The notes under the pieces are model-generated. The model was not told where the DNA came from. It saw nothing but the letters and a program-made list of their open reading frames with translations, and made no database searches. Shown one piece after another: positions 16,646 to 25,451 of a stretch of DNA of 64,000 bases. Within the stretch, counting starts at the first letter, position 1. Every line of letters starts with the position of its first letter. Origin of the DNA: Mariniflexile sp. AS56 (GTDB lineage: Bacteria; Bacteroidota; Bacteroidia; Flavobacteriales; Flavobacteriaceae); contig NZ_JAUPED010000002.1 in the NCBI RefSeq assembly GCF_030552475.1, positions 1 to 64,000 of the forward strand, given 5' to 3'. The translations under genes and the position numbers were made by a program.

Positions 16646-17479
16646 TTAAATTTTAAATGTTATTACCGGTAAGTTGGCGTGGTTTGCAACGTCTTCGCCA
16701 ATACTTCCTTCTAAAAAGTGTGCTAAGCCTTTTTTGCCATGTGTAGGTATGGCAATAATATCGGCACCTACTTTTAAAGCAAAGTTTATAACGCCTTCTT
16801 CAACAGTATAATCAGATACGTAATGTACGTCGTTCATTCTATCCAGGTTTGTACCGGCTTTGGTGAAAAAATTAACGACACTTTTTTCAATTTCTACAGA
16901 AGTTTTAAAACGCTCGTTGGGTAAATTCACATAAACCATATATATTTTAGAATTCATTTTCTCGAACATTTTAATGGCATTTTTATACGGATTGATAGAT
17001 TCTTCTGTAAAATCGCAAGCAAATACTACCGATTCAAAATTAATATCCTTTAATTTGTTTTTTATAACCAAAACCGGAATATCAGCATTTCTAACCACAC
17101 GTTCGGTATTGGAACCAACAAAAAACTCTTTAAAACCACTAGAACCATGAGAACCCATTATAATAAGGTCGGCATCGTTTTTTTGAGCCACATCATTAAC
17201 TTCACTAAAAACTTTAAAATGTTTAATAATTGGTGTTACTTTCACATCCTTTAAATAATCTTTCTTTAAAAAAGTTTCAAACTTTTGTTCAGATAATTTG
17301 TAGAAATAAGCTGCCTTTTCATATTGAAGGCCATCGGATGTTGTTAGCATGGTATCGGACATTTCTAACATATGCAAAGCCAGTACCTCTGCGTTGTATT
17401 TTGTTGCAAGTTTTGCTGCCACGTGCAAGGCATTTTCTGAATGTTCGGAAAAATCGACAGGTACAATAATTTTTTTCAT
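16646..17479 (-). CDS. Tandem-domain universal stress protein (UspA family)
   Basis: The 277-residue protein has two Usp domains (about 1-140 and 150-277). Each has the ATP-binding pattern G-x2-G-x9-G-S (MGSHGSSGFKEFFVGSNT, and PTHGKKGLAHFLEGS). Such cytoplasmic proteins help survival under starvation, low oxygen or other stress. It lies 16 bp after hemN on the same strand and is probably transcribed from the hemN promoter, which carries a CRP/FNR-type box. Confidence 0.9.
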   Translation of the reverse strand: MKKIIVPVDFSEHSENALHVAAKLATKYNAEVLALHMLEMSDTMLTTSDGLQYEKAAYFYKLSEQKFETFLKKDYLKDVKVTPIIKHFKVFSEVNDVAQKNDADLIIMGSHGSSGFKEFFVGSNTERVVRNADIPVLVIKNKLKDINFESVVFACDFTEESINPYKNAIKMFEKMNSKIYMVYVNLPNERFKTSVEIEKSVVNFFTKAGTNLDRMNDVHYVSDYTVEEGVINFALKVGADIIAIPTHGKKGLAHFLEGSIGEDVANHANLPVITFKI

Positions 17480-17495
17480 CTGTTTATGTTTTAAA

Positions 17496-18860
17496 TTAAA
17501 TAGTCATTGAAAACAGTTGTGTGTCGGGTTGTTTTCGTTGCAATAATAAATCGAAAGCCATACAAATATTTCGAACAAATGGTTGGCCTTTGGTGGTTAC
17601 TTTAATAGAATTTGAAAGTATATGCAGTAACCCATCTGCTTCCATTTCTTTTAATCGAATTAAAACTTCTGGAAGCTTATTAAAATATAACGCATCGTGT
17701 GTCCAGGATGTTTCAAATTGGCACATCAAATTCAGGATGTGTTTTCTAATTGTGAGATCTTCATTATTTAAAATATGACCTCGATATACTGGAATGATAT
17801 TGTGCATTATTAAATCGTAATATGCTTCAAGTCCTTTTACATTTTGTGAAAATCCATACCAACTATCACTTATGGAAGATACTCCAAGTCCAATCATAAC
17901 TTTGGTTTTAGATGCCGTATACCCCATGAAGTTCCTGTGTAATGTTTTGTTTTTCATGGATTTGTATAATGAATCGGTTTCTAAAGCGAAATGGTCCATG
18001 CCAATATCTTTATAGCCTGCTTTCGCTAGTAGTGATTTTCCTAATTCGTATTGTTGGTGTTTGGTTTCAGGCGATGGTAAATCGTTATCATTAAATCCGC
18101 GTTGTCCGTTGCCTTTTATCCAAGGTACATGGGCGTAGCTGTAAAAAGCAATACGGTCTGGTTTTAATTGGTTAGTTCTGTTAATGGTTTCCTCTATATG
18201 TGTCATAGTTTGAAAGGGCAATCCAAAAATAAGGTCATGGCCAATAGAGGTGTATCCAATTTGTCTCGCTTCCTCGGTTACACGTTTTACATTTTCAAAA
18301 GGCTGTATGCGATGAATGGCCTTTTGTACGGTTTCATTATAATCTTGAACCCCAAAACTAACACGTCTAAAACCTAAATTAAATAGGGTTTGTAGGTGTG
18401 ATTTTGTTGTGTTATTTGGATGGCCTTCAAAACTGAAATCATAATTCTCAGCAAGAATTGCTTTATTCAATAGACCATTAATCAGTATTTCTAGATTGTT
18501 TGAAGAAAAAAAAGTGGGTGTTCCACCGCCTAAATGCAACTCTTTTATTAGTGGCTTGGTATCGAACAAATCACAGTATAATTCCCATTCTTTTAATACC
18601 GCATTTATGTATGGCAATTCCACTTCATGGCGTTTGGTGATGCGTTTGTTGCAACCACAAAAAGTACATAAACTTTCGCAAAATGGTAAATGAATGTATA
18701 GACTAAGACCTTCTTCGGTATTACTTTCATTAAAGGATTTAATGAGTGAATTTTTCCAATTTTTTAATGAAAACGTTTCATTGTTCCAATAAGGTACAGT
18801 GGGATAGCTGGTGTATCTTGGGCCAGCAATATTATATTTATTAACTAAAGAAGTGTGCAT
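17496..18860 (-). CDS. hemN: HemN, oxygen-independent coproporphyrinogen III oxidase
   Basis: The 454-residue radical SAM enzyme converts coproporphyrinogen III to protoporphyrinogen IX without O2 in haem synthesis. The cluster motif HLPFCESLCTFCGC gives C61, C65 and C68, plus the HemN-specific C70. The substrate region GPRYTSYPTVPYW near the N-terminus is also typical. Length matches bacterial HemN. The promoter has TGAT-N4-ATCA 23 bp from a -7 element, so induction under low oxygen together with cbb3 oxidase is likely. A universal stress gene follows in the operon. Confidence 0.95.
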   Translation of the reverse strand: MHTSLVNKYNIAGPRYTSYPTVPYWNNETFSLKNWKNSLIKSFNESNTEEGLSLYIHLPFCESLCTFCGCNKRITKRHEVELPYINAVLKEWELYCDLFDTKPLIKELHLGGGTPTFFSSNNLEILINGLLNKAILAENYDFSFEGHPNNTTKSHLQTLFNLGFRRVSFGVQDYNETVQKAIHRIQPFENVKRVTEEARQIGYTSIGHDLIFGLPFQTMTHIEETINRTNQLKPDRIAFYSYAHVPWIKGNGQRGFNDNDLPSPETKHQQYELGKSLLAKAGYKDIGMDHFALETDSLYKSMKNKTLHRNFMGYTASKTKVMIGLGVSSISDSWYGFSQNVKGLEAYYDLIMHNIIPVYRGHILNNEDLTIRKHILNLMCQFETSWTHDALYFNKLPEVLIRLKEMEADGLLHILSNSIKVTTKGQPFVRNICMAFDLLLQRKQPDTQLFSMTI

Positions 18861-18879
18861 AGTAAGCGTTTTTAATATT

Positions 18880-18922
18880 CAAAATTAGCGTACTATTAGA
18901 ACTCAAACTATGATAAAAATCA
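18880..18922 (-). promoter_or_regulatory. hemN promoter: CRP/FNR-type box plus -7 element
   Basis: TGAT-AAAA-ATCA (18911-18922) is exactly 23 bp from the minus-strand -7 element TAATTTTG (18880-18887). The predicted transcription start is about 14 nt before the hemN ATG at 18860. Confidence 0.65.
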
Positions 18923-18940
18923 GTTAGTTCTTTTTACTTT

Positions 18941-19786
18941 CTATGTATCGTGCATTACCAAAAAAGGAATGTCGGTGTGGTAGCTAATGTTTTTAATTTT
19001 TGAATGAAAAAGAATTTGTTGAAAGTAGTTTAAGTTTTTTGCTACCATGGCAATTATAGTAGTGTTTCGGCTTGCAATAAAGCTTTGAATGGCTTCTTCA
19101 ATTTTAGAATTGGTTAACTGATGAAAGCTTTTAGTATACGGAGTAAAATACTCTTCCAACAGGTCTTTGTTACGTTGCTGGGTTATGCTTAATAAGTCGT
19201 TTTTTTTACTAATGTGAACCACACTTAAAGCCGATTGGTAGCGTTCTAAAATTTCGGCAATTGGTTGTAAATGCCCAAGTTCATAGGATAATGAATAATC
19301 AGTAGGAAATGCAATTTCTTTAATAGGCGTGTATATGGCATTCTCTGGAATTATTAATGTGGTACATTTTACTTTCGTAATTACATCACCAGCGTTACTC
19401 CCAATTAATAATTTTTTTAATCCTGTGGCACCTTTAGTCCCCATAACAATGGTATCAATTTTTCTTTCATAAATGTGTCTTCTAATGGTTTCAATGAAGG
19501 AGCCAGTATCTGAAAGTGTGAAAAATTTATGTGAATTGTTTCTTGGGAATTGTTGGCTAATACGTTTAATAAACTGCTTTAAGTGTTCTTTAGCGTTAGT
19601 TATATAAGTATCATTTAAAACACCCGTAGAAACCCCGTAAACGGAAGGTGTTGTGTTATTAGCGCTTGCTTTATCTACATGTAACAAATAAAAATGACAA
19701 TCCATTTTCTCATAAAAATGAATGGCATACACTATGGCATTCCATGAATTTTCAGAAAAATCTGTTGGCAATAAAATATGTTTCAT
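18941..19786 (-). CDS. Universal stress protein with degenerate second domain
   Basis: The 281-residue protein has two Usp-like domains. The first keeps the ATP-binding pattern MGTKGATGLKKLLIGSNAG near residues 116-134; the second lacks an intact glycine motif. The role is probably stress survival in the cytoplasm. It has its own promoter with a CRP/FNR-type box, and lies between the hemN operon and the sensor-regulator pair. Confidence 0.88.
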   Translation of the reverse strand: MKHILLPTDFSENSWNAIVYAIHFYEKMDCHFYLLHVDKASANNTTPSVYGVSTGVLNDTYITNAKEHLKQFIKRISQQFPRNNSHKFFTLSDTGSFIETIRRHIYERKIDTIVMGTKGATGLKKLLIGSNAGDVITKVKCTTLIIPENAIYTPIKEIAFPTDYSLSYELGHLQPIAEILERYQSALSVVHISKKNDLLSITQQRNKDLLEEYFTPYTKSFHQLTNSKIEEAIQSFIASRNTTIIAMVAKNLNYFQQILFHSKIKNISYHTDIPFLVMHDT

Positions 19787-19809
19787 TGTAATTGGGCCTT
19801 ATAACGATA

Positions 19810-19852
19810 CAAAGCTATAATTACAGTAAATTTTAAAATATGATAAGTGTCA
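19810..19852 (-). promoter_or_regulatory. Universal stress gene promoter: CRP/FNR-type box plus -7 element
   Basis: On the minus strand TGAC-ACTT-ATCA (19841-19852) lies exactly 23 bp from TAGCTTTG (19810-19817). The predicted leader to the ATG at 19786 is about 18 nt. Confidence 0.6.
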
Positions 19853-19878
19853 TGTTTACCAATTTAAGGTAAATAGGT

Positions 19879-20931
19879 TTAGTGAATATCCTTTAATTTT
19901 TGAATATCTAAAATTTTAATGGTACGCCCTTCAATATCAATCAATCCTGATTTTTTAAAATTTGAAAGCGTTCTTATTAAAGATTCGGTAGCAATACCAG
20001 CGGTACTAGCCAAATCGTTTCTTGAAATTTTAATGGAGTCATTTGGTTGACGATTCAGTTTATCGGCAAATTTTAGAATGGTATTTGCGGTTTTTTTATT
20101 AACAGAACTATATGCCATTTGTAAGAGCTGATCTTTAATGCTGGTTAAATCATCCGTTAATAATTGAATCAATTCCAAAGTTACTTTATGGTTGTTATTT
20201 AGAACATCTTTAAGCTGGTCTTTTGAAATACCAACTAACTCTAACGATTTTATAGCGATGGCGGTTTCTTGATAAGGTATATTTTGGATAAAAGACGTAT
20301 ATCCAAACAAATCATCCTCAGTATGTAATGCGGTAGTTAATTCTTTGCCTTGTTCATCAAACTTGTAGCATTTTGCAGCACCTTTGCTAATTAAATAAAT
20401 ATAGTTACTGTTTTGGCCTTCTTCATAAACAGTATCGCCTTTTTCGATTGAAAACTGCTGACCGTTATCTTCAAAGAAATTTTTAAGATCGTTTAGGGTG
20501 CGTAACTCATCTTCAACGTTGGTGTTACTATTTTTTAGAAGCTCATTTTCCTCGTTTAAAATAGCAACTTTTGCCAAACGGCTGTCTATAGCACTTACAA
20601 GTTCGTCTTCAGTAAAGGGTTTGGTAATATAATCATCTGCCCCCATATCCATACCTTTTCGAACATCTTTACGTTCGGTTTTGGCTGAAAGAAAAATAAA
20701 AGGAATAAAACGCGTTGCACTGTCTTTAGACAAGGCTTCTAAAACGCCATAGCCATCAATTTCAGGCATCATAATATCGCAAACTATAATGTCTGGAAGT
20801 TGTTTTTTTGCAACTTCAATACCAATTTTACCATTAGGAGCTGTTATAACTTCAAAATTTGAAAGCTCTAACAATTCTGCGGTGTTCTCTCTTAAAATAA
20901 CATCGTCTTCTATAAGTAGTAAACGTTTCAT
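19879..20931 (-). CDS. Response regulator with receiver domain fused to a CRP/FNR-type output
   Basis: The 350-residue regulator has an N-terminal receiver domain (D9, D10, phosphoacceptor D52, K104), a short coiled linker (about 122-150), a cyclic-nucleotide-binding-like beta-roll (about 150-265) and a C-terminal CRP-type winged helix (about 275-345). In the recognition helix ATESLIRTLSNF, E316 and R320 match the CRP/FNR residues that read TGA half-sites. FNR's Fe-S cysteines are absent, so the signal probably comes by phosphorylation from the kinase encoded upstream, with which it overlaps by 4 bp. It is the best candidate for binding the TGAY-N4-RTCA boxes in this window, combining FixJ- and FixK-like roles in one protein. 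Confidence 0.92.
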   Translation of the reverse strand: MKRLLLIEDDVILRENTAELLELSNFEVITAPNGKIGIEVAKKQLPDIIVCDIMMPEIDGYGVLEALSKDSATRFIPFIFLSAKTERKDVRKGMDMGADDYITKPFTEDELVSAIDSRLAKVAILNEENELLKNSNTNVEDELRTLNDLKNFFEDNGQQFSIEKGDTVYEEGQNSNYIYLISKGAAKCYKFDEQGKELTTALHTEDDLFGYTSFIQNIPYQETAIAIKSLELVGISKDQLKDVLNNNHKVTLELIQLLTDDLTSIKDQLLQMAYSSVNKKTANTILKFADKLNRQPNDSIKISRNDLASTAGIATESLIRTLSNFKKSGLIDIEGRTIKILDIQKLKDIH

Positions 20932-22172
20932 GGGGTAAATTGGTTTGGGATGGTTATAATGAAATTTGAGCCTTTGTTTTCTTCACTTTCAAATGAAATA
21001 TGGCCACCTAAATTTTCTAAATGGGTTTGTACAATGTTTAAGCCAATACCAGTGCCATGTGTTAACAACGCGTTTTCAGCCCTAAAATAACGATTGAAAA
21101 TATTTTTTTGGTCCTTTTCAGGAACGCCCATACCATTGTCAATCACTTTAAAAGTAGTTTCGGTGTTGTTTTGTTTAATTTCTAGGTAGATAATGGAATG
21201 CTCTGGCGAGTATTTTATGGCGTTGTGAATTAAATTAGATAAGGCCAGTTCCATTATCTTTTCGTCTTGTATTAACGATAAATCATCAATATGCTCGGGG
21301 TATTTTATTTGCTGGCCTTCTTTTAAAAGCATATTGGCATTATAAACAACCTCATTAACAATTTTACTGATTTTAAAATTTGAATATTTATAGTCTACTT
21401 TCCCCAGTTCCAGTTTTTCCAAAGAAAGAAAATCGTTAAGTATGTTGTTAAGGTAATGTACTTTCTCTGTAATAGTCTTAATATGCTTATCGCGCTTTTC
21501 TTGCTGTTCTGATAATTGGTATTTACCCAATAACATGGCAGAGGTTAAAATACCACTTAAAGGCGTTTTAAACTCATGTGAAACCAATGACAGAAATTTT
21601 GTTTTAAGTTCGTTTAATTCAATTTCTTTTTGGAGCGCTTTTTTTGTTTTATTTTCAGCGTCTATCCGTCTATTGTTTTCTATTTGGAGTTCTTCGTTTA
21701 GTGTTTTTAATAGTAAAACAGAATCATTAAGTTCCTTAGTGCGTTTCTCAATTTTTAATTCTAGTTCAGTATTTAATTCCGTTATTTTTCGTTCGTGTTC
21801 CTTTCTAACAGAAATATCAATAACCAAAGCCATAACGTAGTCTTTGTTTTCTAACTGAAAAGGATTTAGTCCAGCTTCTACTGGAAATATGCTTCCATCT
21901 TTACGTTTGCCAAAAATATCCCTGCCATGTCCCATTTGGCGGCGTTCTTGGTCTTTCATAAAACCTTTAAAATGTGCAGCGTGAGAAGGGTGGTAGTTAT
22001 TCGGTATTAATACATTAAGATGTTGACCAATAAGCTCATGACGGTTGTAACCAAACATCTTGTCTGCCGACGCATTGGTTTCGGTAATGGTTTGAAGCGC
22101 ATCAACCACTACAACACCTTCTGAAACCGAACCTAATAAAACATTAAAAACATCGTGCTCTTTGGTAAACAT
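20928..22172 (-). CDS. PAS-domain sensor histidine kinase, FixL-like
   Basis: The 414-residue kinase has a PAS domain (about 8-125), a coiled coil (about 125-190), HisKA (SLVSHEFKTPLSG, phosphoacceptor H199) and HATPase_c (N317, DNGMG 345-349, GTGIGL 373-378). No membrane helix is seen, so it is cytoplasmic. In the PAS domain, counting back from GHGRDIFGKRKDG, H64 falls where FixL has its haem-ligand histidine, and R84 matches the conserved FixL arginine. This makes oxygen sensing through haem possible, but many non-haem PAS domains share the motif. The stop overlaps the response regulator start by 4 bp. Confidence 0.9.
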   Translation of the reverse strand: MFTKEHDVFNVLLGSVSEGVVVVDALQTITETNASADKMFGYNRHELIGQHLNVLIPNNYHPSHAAHFKGFMKDQERRQMGHGRDIFGKRKDGSIFPVEAGLNPFQLENKDYVMALVIDISVRKEHERKITELNTELELKIEKRTKELNDSVLLLKTLNEELQIENNRRIDAENKTKKALQKEIELNELKTKFLSLVSHEFKTPLSGILTSAMLLGKYQLSEQQEKRDKHIKTITEKVHYLNNILNDFLSLEKLELGKVDYKYSNFKISKIVNEVVYNANMLLKEGQQIKYPEHIDDLSLIQDEKIMELALSNLIHNAIKYSPEHSIIYLEIKQNNTETTFKVIDNGMGVPEKDQKNIFNRYFRAENALLTHGTGIGLNIVQTHLENLGGHISFESEENKGSNFIITIPNQFTP

Positions 22173-22256
22173 AGACTTAGGTATGAAATGTGATAAAATG
22201 AAACAATGTTTTAAGGTTTTTTGTAAAGAGACCTATTATAATAAATGCTGCAAATG

Positions 22257-22299
22257 TGACAAATATCATTGAACAGGTTTTAGTTTACTAGTAATTTTA
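22257..22299 (+). promoter_or_regulatory. CRP/FNR-type box and -7-like element before the flavin split-barrel gene
   Basis: TGAC-AAAT-ATCA (22257-22268) is exactly 23 bp before TAATTTTA (22292-22299), which differs from TAnnTTTG only in the last base. The gene starts at 22383, giving a leader of about 78 nt. The box is also 85 bp upstream of the kinase gene on the other strand, but no -7 element at the matching distance is seen in that direction. Confidence 0.5.
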
Positions 22300-22382
22300 T
22301 AACAAAAATAAGGAAAATGATTTTTAACGACAGCTTATTCGGGAAATCAATCGTGAAAATTATAAACTAAAATATCAAACAA

Positions 22383-22838
22383 ATGATACAGAACATTGAA
22401 GAGAAAGAAATGAGATTTATTTTGGAGAACAATTATGTTGGTCAATTAGGTTATGTTTATCAAAACAGACCTTTTGTAGTACCCATTACATATTATTTTG
22501 ATAAAGAGAGAAATGCTGTTATTTGCTACTCTGGCGATGGCCATAAAATGAAAGCCATGAGGAAAAATAAAGACGTTTGCCTTCAAATAAGTGACATAAA
22601 CACGGTAAACGATTGGAAATCTGTATTGGTACATGGAAAATTTGAACAACAATTTGGAAGTAATGCCAAAGCTTGCTTGCATCAATTTTCATTGGGAGTT
22701 AAAGATCTTATCATGGAAAAAGAAAAGGCCGTACTAGATTTTATTCACGAATTTTCGAGCAAGGTGAGTGATGAAGGTCATGCCGTCGTTTTTTTAATTG
22801 AGATAGAGGAAATGACAGGGAAAAAGAGGAATACTTAA
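22383..22838 (+). CDS. Pyridoxamine 5'-phosphate oxidase-like FMN-binding split-barrel protein
   Basis: The 151-residue protein has the flavin split-barrel pattern of the nitroimidazole-resistance/Pyridox_ox_2 group: GQLGYVYQNRPFVVPITYY, a GDGHKMKAMRKNKDVCLQIS segment and a WKSVLVHGKFE strand. Members bind FMN or related cofactors and act as small oxidoreductases in the cytoplasm; the substrate cannot be read here. Its promoter region has a CRP/FNR-type box, tying it to the low-oxygen gene set. It converges with the YceI-like gene at 22890. Confidence 0.85.
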   Translation: MIQNIEEKEMRFILENNYVGQLGYVYQNRPFVVPITYYFDKERNAVICYSGDGHKMKAMRKNKDVCLQISDINTVNDWKSVLVHGKFEQQFGSNAKACLHQFSLGVKDLIMEKEKAVLDFIHEFSSKVSDEGHAVVFLIEIEEMTGKKRNT

Positions 22839-22889
22839 TTCTTATTTTATAACTACCAAACTTGTTGAAGAGTGTACGCTCTAAAAACT

Positions 22890-23477
22890 TTATTCGTATT
22901 CCTGAAGCACTAATTTAAAGTTAATTACAATGTTTTCAGACACTACAATTAGACCTAATATTTTTTTTGGTGCTTCTAGGTTGAAATCTTTAATATTCAA
23001 TTTAAGGTCTCCTTTAATTATCCAATTTTGATCTTTATCGTATGCTATTTTCATATGATAGGATTTAGATTTTCCTGCTAGTTCTATTTCTAATAAAGCA
23101 TCAGCAGTATTCTTTTTGTTTGGATATAGTTTGATTTCTTTTAATTTAAGTTTGATTTTAGGGTAAATATCAGATTTCAACAATCCATGAAAATCTCTGT
23201 TGATTCCTTTTCCACCACAATCAAAACCATTGTTTTCTAGAATTAACGTCGATTTTTCAAATTTTATAACATCATTTACACTTTCATAAAGGATAGGAAT
23301 AGGTGCATCTATATTTTTTATGTTGTATATACATTTAAAGTCGGTAACATTACTTATGCCTGTAATATACAATGTGCTTTTAGGCGTAATGAGTATAGAT
23401 TTCCTGTGTTTTAGTACTTTTGTTGAAGAAAAAGAAACCATTAAAAGAAATGATAAGATGAAACTGAATCTTTTCAT
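22890..23477 (-). CDS. YceI-like periplasmic lipid-binding protein
   Basis: The 195-residue protein has a signal peptide (about residues 1-20) and a lipocalin-like beta-barrel of the YceI type. Typical segments are STLYITGISNVTDFKC near the start and a C-terminal LNIKDFNLEAPKKILGLIVV followed by I-x-I-N-F. YceI proteins bind isoprenoid or amphiphilic molecules in the periplasm. It is third in a YceI-porin-YceI group but is separated from the porin by a terminator, so it may have its own promoter in the 90-bp gap. Confidence 0.8.
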   Translation of the reverse strand: MKRFSFILSFLLMVSFSSTKVLKHRKSILITPKSTLYITGISNVTDFKCIYNIKNIDAPIPILYESVNDVIKFEKSTLILENNGFDCGGKGINRDFHGLLKSDIYPKIKLKLKEIKLYPNKKNTADALLEIELAGKSKSYHMKIAYDKDQNWIIKGDLKLNIKDFNLEAPKKILGLIVVSENIVINFKLVLQEYE

Positions 23478-23511
23478 GACATAGTAGTTTAATTATTTGA
23501 TTATGAAAATT

Positions 23512-23561
23512 AAAAAAAAGCCAATCTCATTTTTTTTATGGAATGAGGTTGGCTTTTTTTT
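23512..23561. terminator. Bidirectional terminator between the porin and the distal YceI gene
   Basis: The arms AGCCAATCTCAT (23519-23530) and ATGAGGTTGGCT (23543-23554) pair with one G-T pair and a 12-nt loop. They are flanked by an A-run (23512-23519) and a T-run (23554-23561). On the minus strand it ends the porin transcript, whose stop codon is at 23568. Confidence 0.75.
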
Positions 23562-23567
23562 ATGAAC

Positions 23568-24836
23568 TTAGAAACTAATAGCGGCTTCTAGCACAAGCCC
23601 GTTAAACTTACCGTCCTCTAATAAATTCCCACTAGGGTAATCGTTAAATTTTTGGTTTACATATTCGGCTTTTAGTAAAATGTTTTTAGTCATGAACCAG
23701 CCAGCACCTAGTTGGAACCTGTCTACATTTACATCATCGCCAGTTGTTAATTCAGCACTTACAGTATTGTATCGCGTTCCTAAATAAAAGCTCTCAGAAG
23801 TTCCAAATCTATATATTATTTCACCTGCATATTGGGTTGCTTTTCTTCTGTCTATTTCAGTTAAGGCTTTTCCTGATGTCAATTCAACGGTTCCAAAAAC
23901 TTCCAACCCGTTGTATTTTAGGAAAGGATTAATCATAACTGCTGTGATTTTATTTTTGAATCCTGGGTCGAAACGTCCAGATCTAAAATTATCGCTAGTT
24001 GAAGTGGCATCTTGCATAACACTGTAATATCTAGACCCTGCTCTATCTGCTGTGTATAAATAAACAGACTGTGCGTACCCTGTATTATATAAAGAGCCTG
24101 TTAATCTAAATCTAAAATCATCTGAAATTTGCTTGTCATAACCAACTTTTGCTAAGAAAGCTGCACCTCCAGTAGTACCATTAGCTATCTTAACATTTTG
24201 GTTTAATTTTCCATTAGAAAACCCTATCATAGCTAATAAACCACTATCGCATTGGTACAGAACTTCTGCACCCACTTCAGTTGTAAAAGAATCCATAATT
24301 AAGTTGCCTACAAACGGGTTGAAAAGTGTTTGTGCATTGTCACTTCTTCTAAAATGCGCATCACCATAGTTGTTTTCCATATGTCCAATTTTAATAGTGG
24401 TATGTTTCATAAGCTCTTCTAAAAAGCCTTCACTAATAAAATTTAATTTATCAATTTGAAAGTATCCTCCCTTAACATAAGGTTCTGGATGATGTCTAGA
24501 AGATAGATATGTTCTTAAATGCATTCGCACACCATCATAAAGTGCTACGTCTAAATCTAAATTAGCAGTAGCTAAGTTAAAGTTGCTTCCAATTTCTCCT
24601 AAAGGAATAACTCCAGAGTTCCCATTATCTAAAGATTGAAACTGAAGTGTAGAAGCACCCCCAACTCTCACTTTTACACCGTTAAAGGTTGAAATAGAAT
24701 CTTTAGGCTCTTCAAAAATGCCAATACCATCTTTATCTTGTGGTTTAAAATGATCTAAATTTCTGTTTTGTCCATAAATACTGAATCCAATGAGTACGAT
24801 TCCTAACAGTATTACTTTTTTTAATATTGCTTTCAT
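23568..24836 (-). CDS. Outer-membrane porin-like beta-barrel protein
   Basis: The 422-residue protein has a signal peptide ending near IYGQ (residue 22). It then has alternating strand patterns of a phosphate-selective-porin-like or similar barrel, ending in an aromatic residue (AAISF), typical of outer-membrane barrels. The segment MKHTTIKIGHMENNYGDAHF resembles the pore region of porins. The substrate is unknown. It lies 30 bp after a YceI gene on the same strand and is probably expressed from that gene's promoter, which has a CRP/FNR-type box. Confidence 0.75.
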   Translation of the reverse strand: MKAILKKVILLGIVLIGFSIYGQNRNLDHFKPQDKDGIGIFEEPKDSISTFNGVKVRVGGASTLQFQSLDNGNSGVIPLGEIGSNFNLATANLDLDVALYDGVRMHLRTYLSSRHHPEPYVKGGYFQIDKLNFISEGFLEELMKHTTIKIGHMENNYGDAHFRRSDNAQTLFNPFVGNLIMDSFTTEVGAEVLYQCDSGLLAMIGFSNGKLNQNVKIANGTTGGAAFLAKVGYDKQISDDFRFRLTGSLYNTGYAQSVYLYTADRAGSRYYSVMQDATSTSDNFRSGRFDPGFKNKITAVMINPFLKYNGLEVFGTVELTSGKALTEIDRRKATQYAGEIIYRFGTSESFYLGTRYNTVSAELTTGDDVNVDRFQLGAGWFMTKNILLKAEYVNQKFNDYPSGNLLEDGKFNGLVLEAAISF

Positions 24837-24866
24837 AATTTTTGTTTTTAAATTTTTGTTGTTTGG

Positions 24867-25451
24867 CTATTTGAATATGGTTGAAAATTTAATTGTAATA
24901 ACATCGCCTGTAGTAATAGTGCCTAACAAGGCCTTTGGAGGTTCTATTTTGAAGTCTGTCATTTTAATTTTCTGTTCGCCAATAAGCGTTATTTTATTAT
25001 CTAGAATACTTAATGAAAGTTCCAAGGGAATCTGTTTTTTTACCCCAGAAATACTTAAATCACCTTCAGCTTTTAATGAAAATTTGCCGTTTCCCTTGTT
25101 TATAATTTCGTTAACTTGGGTTAATTGAAAAGAAATGGTTTTATAGCTGCTCGTGTTTAAAGCTTTATAAGTATTCTTATCCATGCTGGATTTACCACTT
25201 TTTAAGCTTTCGGCTACTATATCAATGTTGCATTTATCAATCTCGCCAGCTTCCATGTTTTTAAAAACTATTTTTCCACGTTGTTGTTCGGCAGTAATAT
25301 GCCAATCGTGTAAACTTGAAGTTCCTAAAACAGAAAGTGTGGATTCATAGTTTATTAAATTGAATTGTTGTGCTTGAATTAAGTGAGATGCTAAAATAAA
25401 AAAAGCCATAAAGCTTAAAACTATTTTGTACATTTTTTTATTTGGATTCAT
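24867..25451 (-). CDS. YceI-family periplasmic protein
   Basis: The 194-residue protein has a signal peptide ending near IQAQQ and a YceI beta-barrel: STLSVLGTSSLHDWH, SMDKNTYKALN, DLSISGVKKQIPLELS and FKIEPPKALLGTITTGDVITIKF. It probably binds isoprenoid or other lipid-like ligands. A second in-frame ATG at 25433 gives a shorter, equally good signal peptide. It is the first gene of a YceI-porin operon and has a CRP/FNR-type box 55 bp upstream. Confidence 0.88.
   Translation of the reverse strand: MNPNKKMYKIVLSFMAFFILASHLIQAQQFNLINYESTLSVLGTSSLHDWHITAEQQRGKIVFKNMEAGEIDKCNIDIVAESLKSGKSSMDKNTYKALNTSSYKTISFQLTQVNEIINKGNGKFSLKAEGDLSISGVKKQIPLELSLSILDNKITLIGEQKIKMTDFKIEPPKALLGTITTGDVITIKFSTIFK

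Noticed and set aside
20928-22172. Naming the kinase FixL outright
   Set aside because: The H64/R84 match is suggestive, but many non-haem PAS domains share the G-x-G-R...RKDG-x-x-FPVE pattern; haem binding is not shown.
22172-22268. The box at 22257-22268 as an autoregulatory site of the kinase-regulator operon
   Set aside because: No TAnnTTTG-like element lies 23 bp away in the direction of the kinase gene, whereas a near match exists in the direction of the 22383 gene.
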